Positions 59,471 through 64,000 of a stretch of DNA of 64,000 nt are shown here, piece after piece. Source of the stretch: Mucilaginibacter sp. PAMC 26640 (GTDB lineage: Bacteria; Bacteroidota; Bacteroidia; Sphingobacteriales; Sphingobacteriaceae); assembly GCA_001596135.1 (NCBI GenBank), contig CP014773.1, forward strand, positions 2,170,001-2,234,000, written 5' to 3'. Under the pieces are notes generated by a model. It was not told the DNA's origin. It did not search any database and worked only from the letters and a program-made list of their open reading frames with translations. A program made the position numbers and the translations under genes. Numbering within the stretch: the stretch's first letter is position 1; each line of letters begins with the position of its first letter.

Positions 59471-60805
59471 TCAATCAGCACCTGCTTCCGCAGGTATAAA
59501 AACAAAAAAGCTGCTTCCCTGGCCATGTACGCTTTCAAAGTTTATCCGTCCGCCCTGGCGTTCTATAAATTCCTTGCATAGCAGCAACCCAAGGCCTACA
59601 CCTTTTTCATTGTTGGTGCCGTAGCCGGGTTCGGTATTAATAGTAAATATTTTATCCTTCTTGCCCGGGTGTATGCCCTGGCCGTTATCGCTAACGGTTA
59701 TCTTACACTCATACTGCAATAGTTGGGCATCCACATGAATATTGCCGCCATTCGGCGTGAATTTAATTGCGTTGCTAACCAGGTTGCGAATCACCAATTG
59801 CAGCATATTGATATCTGCAATTACTTGCAACGCCGGGTCAATATGATAATTCAAGGCAATAGATTTTTTATGAGCCTGCATCTTGCCCATTTCCAATGTG
59901 CTTTTTATCAGATCGAGCAGGTTTGCCTTTACCAAATTGATAGCAGGTCCCTCCATTTGCGTTTTAGACCATTGTAATAAATTGGTAAGCATTTCCATAG
60001 TGCTATTGGTAGCCCTAAGCAATTCCTGCTCAATCTTAAGGCGTTGCGGGCTCTCCAGTTCATTTTCGTTTAGCAGCTCCAGGTAACTTTGTATGTTAAT
60101 CAGCGGCGTGCGCATATCATGCGATATGATAGACATCAACTTGTTTTTTTCGATGTCGCTCTTTTCCAGCTGCTCTTTTTGCTGTAGTATATGCTGATTT
60201 TGTACTTTAATAGCCATTGCTTTTTCTTCTGTAGCTATTCGTTCTTTATCATAATTTTTACGGATGTACTTGATAACGATATACATGGTAATCACCGGCA
60301 GCGGGAACGCCGTGATCCTGTCAATTAGTTCGCCTGCACCGGCAGCGAAGGGGTGCTTCACTATGTCAGGGTGATAGTAGGCCACAAGGTGCAAAGCCAG
60401 GAAACTTATGATATAGACAATTAACCAAACCAGGTGCTGCCGGTAAGGGGAGATAGCAAATAACAGTAACAGGTATGCGGGCCAGATGATATCTGTTGAA
60501 CCATTGATGCCGGAATTGGCGAAATAATTAATGGAAAAAATAATTATGCCGATCACCCCAAATAAAAAACTACTGTGCGGTTTGTTTTGATAACGGGATT
60601 TATAGTACTCGTACAAAAAAAACAAACTAAAGAGCAAGCTGGAAAAAGAGGCTACATAGATGCCGGCAAAAAAGTTATATGGAACATAAAAAGCAGCAAG
60701 AATACTTAAACCGATACTAATGGAGTGGAATATTCTGCTTTCTAATGGGAAATCTGAAGAACATCCTATCAGCTTAAGCCAAAGGGAATTGATTTTTTTT
60801 ATCAT
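59471..60805 (-). CDS. Orphan membrane sensor histidine kinase
   Basis: 444 residues. Six to seven membrane helices in residues 28-182 with short loops, a coiled-coil linker (about 183-220), HisKA with His229 (SIISHDMRTPLINIQS), and HATPase motifs NLVSNAIKFTPNGG, DNGQGI and GVGLGLLLCKEF. No extracellular domain, so it probably senses a membrane signal or ligand within the helices. No response regulator lies adjacent. Confidence 0.9.
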   Translation of the reverse strand: MIKKINSLWLKLIGCSSDFPLESRIFHSISIGLSILAAFYVPYNFFAGIYVASFSSLLFSLFFLYEYYKSRYQNKPHSSFLFGVIGIIIFSINYFANSGINGSTDIIWPAYLLLLFAISPYRQHLVWLIVYIISFLALHLVAYYHPDIVKHPFAAGAGELIDRITAFPLPVITMYIVIKYIRKNYDKERIATEEKAMAIKVQNQHILQQKEQLEKSDIEKNKLMSIISHDMRTPLINIQSYLELLNENELESPQRLKIEQELLRATNSTMEMLTNLLQWSKTQMEGPAINLVKANLLDLIKSTLEMGKMQAHKKSIALNYHIDPALQVIADINMLQLVIRNLVSNAIKFTPNGGNIHVDAQLLQYECKITVSDNGQGIHPGKKDKIFTINTEPGYGTNNEKGVGLGLLLCKEFIERQGGRINFESVHGQGSSFFVFIPAEAGAD

Positions 60806-61057
60806 AGGTAGTAGCAGCCTCTAAAATTAATAATTTAATTTATAAACAAATCAGGTTGCTGTGACCGAATAAACGTAGAACCTACCCATTAATTTTCTTG
60901 TAAGTAATTTCCGCTATAGCGCCATGTAAACATTCTGTTTAATGCATTCATTACTGATTTTGTGGTTGGTTTTGATATCTAATTTTTCTCAACTCACTGG
61001 TAGCCAGTATGTTTTTGGTCAACGCCACTAATCAGGCGTGGTTAATTTTTTATTTTT

Positions 61058-61065
61058 TAATTTTG
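61058..61065 (+). promoter_or_regulatory. -7 promoter element of the second map gene
   Basis: TAATTTTG, 21 bases before the ATG at 61086. The in-frame GTG at 61038 would be upstream of the transcript start, so the later ATG is preferred. No clear TTG at -33. Confidence 0.45.
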
Positions 61066-61085
61066 CCAGAGCTAATACTTCTACA

Positions 61086-61850
61086 ATGTCTATAACCACC
61101 GAAAGCGAAAGAGCCGGAATGCAGGAGGCTAGTGATGCCGTTGCCATAACACTCAAAAAGATGCGCGAGTTTGCCAAACCGGGCATTTCAACCAGGGAAC
61201 TTGACGAATACGGCGGTAAATTGCTGACTGAAATGGGTGCACGGTCGGCTCCAAAGCTTACCTATAATTTCCCGGGGCATACTTGTATCAGTATAAATAA
61301 TGAAGTGGCCCACGGCCTGCCTTCAGCTAACACGATACTGCAGGAGGGCGACCTGGTAAACATTGATGTATCGGCAGAGCTGAATGGCTACTGGGCAGAT
61401 AATGGCGGCTCATTTGTACTGGGCGAAGACCTGCACGGCCATGGCAAATTAGTAGCCGCCTCCAAAGAAATTCTGCAAAAAGCAATCAGCAACATTAAAG
61501 GTGGTGTCCGGATCTCGGATATCGGCAAACTGATAGAAACGGAAGCAAAAAAAGCGGGCTACACGGTTATAAAAAACCTAACCGGGCACGGTGTTGGCCG
61601 AAGCTTGCACGAAAAGCCACATGAAATAGCTAATTATTGCGACAGGTATAATACAGAACGATTCAGGAAAAATTCGGTTGTAGCGATAGAGACCTTTATT
61701 TCAACCCGGTCTACCATTGCCGAAACCCAAGCAGACGGGTGGACACTGACCGGCAATAAAGGTGGTTTTGTTGCCCAGCACGAACACACCATTATGGTAA
61801 CCGGCGGCCAACCGGTAATATTTACTGCACAAAATGGCATCTGGGATTAA
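61086..61850 (+). CDS. map: Methionine aminopeptidase, type I (second copy)
   Basis: 254 residues. Metal ligands are conserved: DVSAELNGYWAD (two Asp), GHGVGRSLHEKPHE (His), IETFIST (Glu; the usual IEP is IET here) and QHEHTIM (Glu). The central NFPGHTCISINNEVAHG loop supplies the substrate-contact His. Differs strongly from the ribosomal-cluster copy, so it is a distinct paralogue rather than a recent duplicate. Monocistronic. Confidence 0.93.
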   Translation: MSITTESERAGMQEASDAVAITLKKMREFAKPGISTRELDEYGGKLLTEMGARSAPKLTYNFPGHTCISINNEVAHGLPSANTILQEGDLVNIDVSAELNGYWADNGGSFVLGEDLHGHGKLVAASKEILQKAISNIKGGVRISDIGKLIETEAKKAGYTVIKNLTGHGVGRSLHEKPHEIANYCDRYNTERFRKNSVVAIETFISTRSTIAETQADGWTLTGNKGGFVAQHEHTIMVTGGQPVIFTAQNGIWD

Positions 61851-62153
61851 TTAGCATTGCCCATCCGGGCTTCCAACAGTCCATCCACTTTAAACTTGCC
61901 AATGGGCATGGCAGCCCGCTATGCTCAATGGCAAGTTGCATGCTTTTCAATAGCCACGCTACTCCATCATTTTTTTGTTAAAATATGTTAAAACACCTAT
62001 TTTTCATACTGGGCACAGATTTGCCTGCTAATATTGTTGTATATCAAAAGCGAATTTTATATTAGTCGATACAACATTGTTTTCTGCCGTGACTAGGCTG
62101 CGATCCCTGATTGTCAGTAATAATTTAACGTGTTAATTAATAATAACTGAAAA
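61851..62153. other. Intergenic region after the second map
   Basis: About 300 bases. A long imperfect inverted repeat (CTTGCCAATGGGCATGG / CTATGCTCAATGGCAAG) lies about 50 bases after the stop, without a T tract. No gene, no complete promoter seen. Confidence 0.45.
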
Positions 62154-62582
62154 ATGGACAGAAAAGAATTTTTTGCATCAATGGGTGTAGGCGCGGCATC
62201 ATTGGCGGTATTAAGCTGCCTGGGCTGTGGCAAAGGCTCCGGCTCTTCAAACGGAACTGCTACAGTGGCACCTGTCGGCGTTGATTTTACATTGGACCTT
62301 AGCGCTTCGGCCAATGCCGCTTTAACCGCAAACGGAGGTTATTTAATATCGCATGGTGTTTTGGTGGCCCGTAACGCGGCGGGTAATTTTATGGCGGTAC
62401 AGGAATCCTGTACGCATGCAAACTATCCGTTGGTTTACCAGGCTGGAGCCACACGTTTTTATTGCAACAATCACGGTGCTACCTTTACGGAAAAAGGAAT
62501 TGTTACCGGGGGGCCAACCAGCAGGTCGCTGGCGGTTTACAGCACAAACCTATCGGGCACATCATTACGTATTTACTCATAA
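62154..62582 (+). CDS. Rieske 2Fe-2S protein, membrane-attached or secreted
   Basis: 142 residues. N-terminus MDRKEFFASMGVGAASLAVL, then SCLGCGKGSG is a lipoprotein- or Tat-like leader without the twin arginine. Rieske ligands C86/H88 (ESCTHANYPL) and C104/H107 (FYCNNHGATF). Much smaller than bc-complex Rieske proteins, so a standalone electron carrier in the envelope. First gene of a Rieske-thioredoxin-ApbE set. Confidence 0.85.
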   Translation: MDRKEFFASMGVGAASLAVLSCLGCGKGSGSSNGTATVAPVGVDFTLDLSASANAALTANGGYLISHGVLVARNAAGNFMAVQESCTHANYPLVYQAGATRFYCNNHGATFTEKGIVTGGPTSRSLAVYSTNLSGTSLRIYS

Positions 62583-62591
62583 AATAAAATC

Positions 62592-63031
62592 ATGAAACTT
62601 TTATTTGTCATATTTTTATCGTTGTTTACAGTCCCTGCCATTCAATGGTCTGGAGATTTCAATTCCGCACAGGCAGCAGCAAAGCAAACGCATAAACTAA
62701 TTGTCATCAATTTTTCTGGCAGCGACTGGTGCGGGCCCTGCATCCGTACCCGCAAAGAGATATTGGAGACAAAAGCCTTTGAAGATACGCTACCGATCAC
62801 TTGCTGTTGGTCCGCGCTGATTTTCCCCGTCAAAAGAAAAATCAATTACCAAAGGATCAGGTAAAGCGGAACGAGGAACTTGCAGATAAATACAATCCTG
62901 ATGGTGAATTCCCGCTTACTTTGCTGGTTGATGAAAATGGAAAGGTTTTAAAAAAATGGGACGGTTTCCCAAATGTAACGCCTCAAAATTTTGTTGATCA
63001 AATTGCGCAGCGTACAAATGCAGCCCGTTGA
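62592..63031 (+). pseudogene. Thioredoxin-like protein, frameshifted
   Basis: First frame 62592: signal peptide and SGSDWCGPCIRTRKEILETK (WCGPC at 46-50), ends out of frame at 62864. The second frame carries the remainder, HLLLVRADFPRQKKNQLPKD and GEFPLTLLVDENGKVLKKWD (cis-Pro FPLTLL). The two join if one base is restored near 62792-62795 (CTA-CC-GAT). A periplasmic Thioredoxin_7-type disulfide protein is broken here, or the base is missing by sequencing error. Confidence 0.72.
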
Positions 63032-63968
63032 AACCATGACTGCTGAAACAGTTCACAAACGGGTACTAAAACTGATGGGCAACCGCTTTGAAATAAGCGT
63101 TGTTGCTGATGATCGTATTCGGGCAAATGAACTGATAGATTTGGCAGTTGCCGAGATAAACAGGATAGAGCACTTATTAACCACCTTTAGTGATGATAGC
63201 CAAACCAATCAGGTAAATGCAAACGCAGGGGTTGCCCCGGTTAAGGTGGACCGGGAAGTGTTTGATCTGATTGCCCGCTCACTAAAGATCTCCGAACTTA
63301 CGCAAGGCGCATTTGATATCACCTATGGTTCCATAGATAAAAGTCTCTGGAATTTCGACCTGAATATGAAATCCTTGCCCGATGCTGAAACAGCACAAGC
63401 ATCTGTTAGGCTCATCAATTATAAAAACGTAGTGCTTGATAGCGAAAACACAACGGTGTTTTTAAAGGAAGCCGGCATGCGCATAGGCTTTGGCGGAATA
63501 GGTAAGGGCTATGCAGCGGATAAGGCAAAAGTTATATTACAGCATAATGGGGTGAAAAGTGGCATTGTAAATGCTGCCGGGGACCTGATTACCTGGGGAA
63601 CACGGCCAAATGGTAAGCCCTGGACTATCGCAATTGCCGATCCGGACCAGGAAAATACACCGCTATCTACCTTAAACATAAGTAACATGGCGGTTGCCAC
63701 ATCTGGTAACTATGCCAAATATGTGATCATTGGAGGGAAAAAATATTCTCATACCATCGATCCAAAAACCGGCCTGCCGGTAAGCGGCATAAAAAGCGTA
63801 AGCATTGTTAGCCCAAGCGCTGAATTTGCGGATGCCATGGCTACCCCCGTCACCGTTATGGGAGCCTACGTAGGGCTCAATCTGATAAACCAGCTGCAAA
63901 ATGTAGCCTGCGTAATTGTAACCGACGATAGTAAAATATATACATCAAAAAATATCAATATTAAATAA
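63018..63968 (+). CDS. apbE: FAD:protein FMN transferase (ApbE)
   Basis: 316 residues from the ATG at 63018; the ATG at 63036 is also possible. Covalently attaches FMN to threonine in target proteins (e.g. Nqr subunits or extracellular flavoproteins). LMGNRFEISVVADD, GFGGIGKGYAADKAKVIL and NAAGDLITWGTRPNGKPW contain the family FAD site; SHTIDPKTGLPV is the Mg motif. No signal peptide is visible, unlike many lipoprotein ApbE proteins, so it may work in the cytoplasm. It overlaps the thioredoxin-like gene by 14 bases. Confidence 0.88.
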   Translation: MQPVETMTAETVHKRVLKLMGNRFEISVVADDRIRANELIDLAVAEINRIEHLLTTFSDDSQTNQVNANAGVAPVKVDREVFDLIARSLKISELTQGAFDITYGSIDKSLWNFDLNMKSLPDAETAQASVRLINYKNVVLDSENTTVFLKEAGMRIGFGGIGKGYAADKAKVILQHNGVKSGIVNAAGDLITWGTRPNGKPWTIAIADPDQENTPLSTLNISNMAVATSGNYAKYVIIGGKKYSHTIDPKTGLPVSGIKSVSIVSPSAEFADAMATPVTVMGAYVGLNLINQLQNVACVIVTDDSKIYTSKNINIK

Positions 63969-63969
63969 A

Positions 63970-64000
63970 ATGAAAAAAATGCCCCCTAAGTTTTTTCTGA
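63970..64000 (+). CDS. Start of the next gene in the ApbE operon (partial)
   Basis: ATG at 63970, one base after the apbE stop, opening MKKMPPKFFL before the window ends. From similar Bacteroidota operons (thioredoxin-ApbE-DUF4266-DUF3570) this could be a DUF4266 lipoprotein. Ten residues are not enough to verify that. Confidence 0.4.
   Translation, partial: MKKMPPKFFL

Noticed and set aside
62353..62595. Second frame overlapping the Rieske gene
   Set aside because: The Rieske frame has all four ligands; the alternative shows no motif.

Overview
The window comes from a member of the Bacteroidota, most probably a Sphingobacteriaceae close to Mucilaginibacter or Pedobacter. Four things point there: Bacteroidota-type promoters (TTG/TTTG, about 19 bases, TAnnTTTG) in front of rplC, the hem genes and the tRNA; almost no Shine-Dalgarno sequences; a fused S10-spc-alpha ribosomal cluster; and protein types such as a fused HemC-HemD, GH106, DUF4385, TSUP+DUF1634 and Rhs-CT. 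The assignment rests on recognised protein sequence and is not a database result.

Layout. 1-1.8 kb: the 3' end of a TYR1-like prephenate dehydrogenase and a convergent TonB-domain protein. 2.0-17.5 kb: 29 genes of the ribosomal cluster, rplC to rplQ, including secY, map, infA, rpmJ and rpoA. rpsJ is missing from its head. The S10-spc part is very compact, but there is a terminator-like hairpin plus promoter element between rpsN and rpsH, and the alpha part has long, hairpin-rich spacers. 17.9-28.5 kb: metabolic singletons (poxB, PAP2 phosphatase, thioredoxin, efp, a Crp/Fnr regulator next to a PRISE-type reductase, hydrolases, a GNAT-nitrilase fusion, DoxX). 28.7-39.5 kb: the haem pathway hemA, hemCD, hemB, hemL, hemE, hemJ. 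It is interrupted by a decayed REP-associated transposase with a 99-bp tandem REP array, and it includes a two-component system and a TPR protein. 39.6-50 kb: amidohydrolase, ECF sigma/anti-sigma/barrel trio, solitary ABC ATPase, DUF4385, cupin, second Crp/Fnr regulator and small envelope proteins, with several decaying genes. 50.6-53.5 kb: a GH106 glycosidase. 53.6-54.7 kb: a broken Rhs C-terminus carrying a colicin D-type tRNase domain with its immunity protein. 55.3 kb: tRNA-Asn. 55.5-64 kb: sugar kinase, START-like protein, GntR-TSUP-DUF1634 operon, orphan histidine kinase, second methionine aminopeptidase, and the beginning of a Rieske / thioredoxin / ApbE operon that runs off the end.

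How it works together. The first third is translation and export housekeeping. The haem block takes glutamyl-tRNA to coproporphyrinogen III (HemA, L, B, C-D, E) and supplies HemJ for protoporphyrinogen oxidation. The remainder is small accessory modules.

Most interesting signals: the orphan colicin D-like toxin/immunity pair; three Crp/Fnr-type operators lying beside the two Crp/Fnr genes, two of them with identical spacing to a downstream TTTG; the RAYT/REP array that carries copies of the transposase 3' end; a twin-palindrome operator in front of the GntR gene; and regulatory-looking RNA structures in the ribosomal cluster. Four genes carry single disabling lesions (RAYT, DUF2442, a lipoprotein, a thioredoxin-like protein) and the Rhs fragment is frameshifted. 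Some of these could be sequencing errors.
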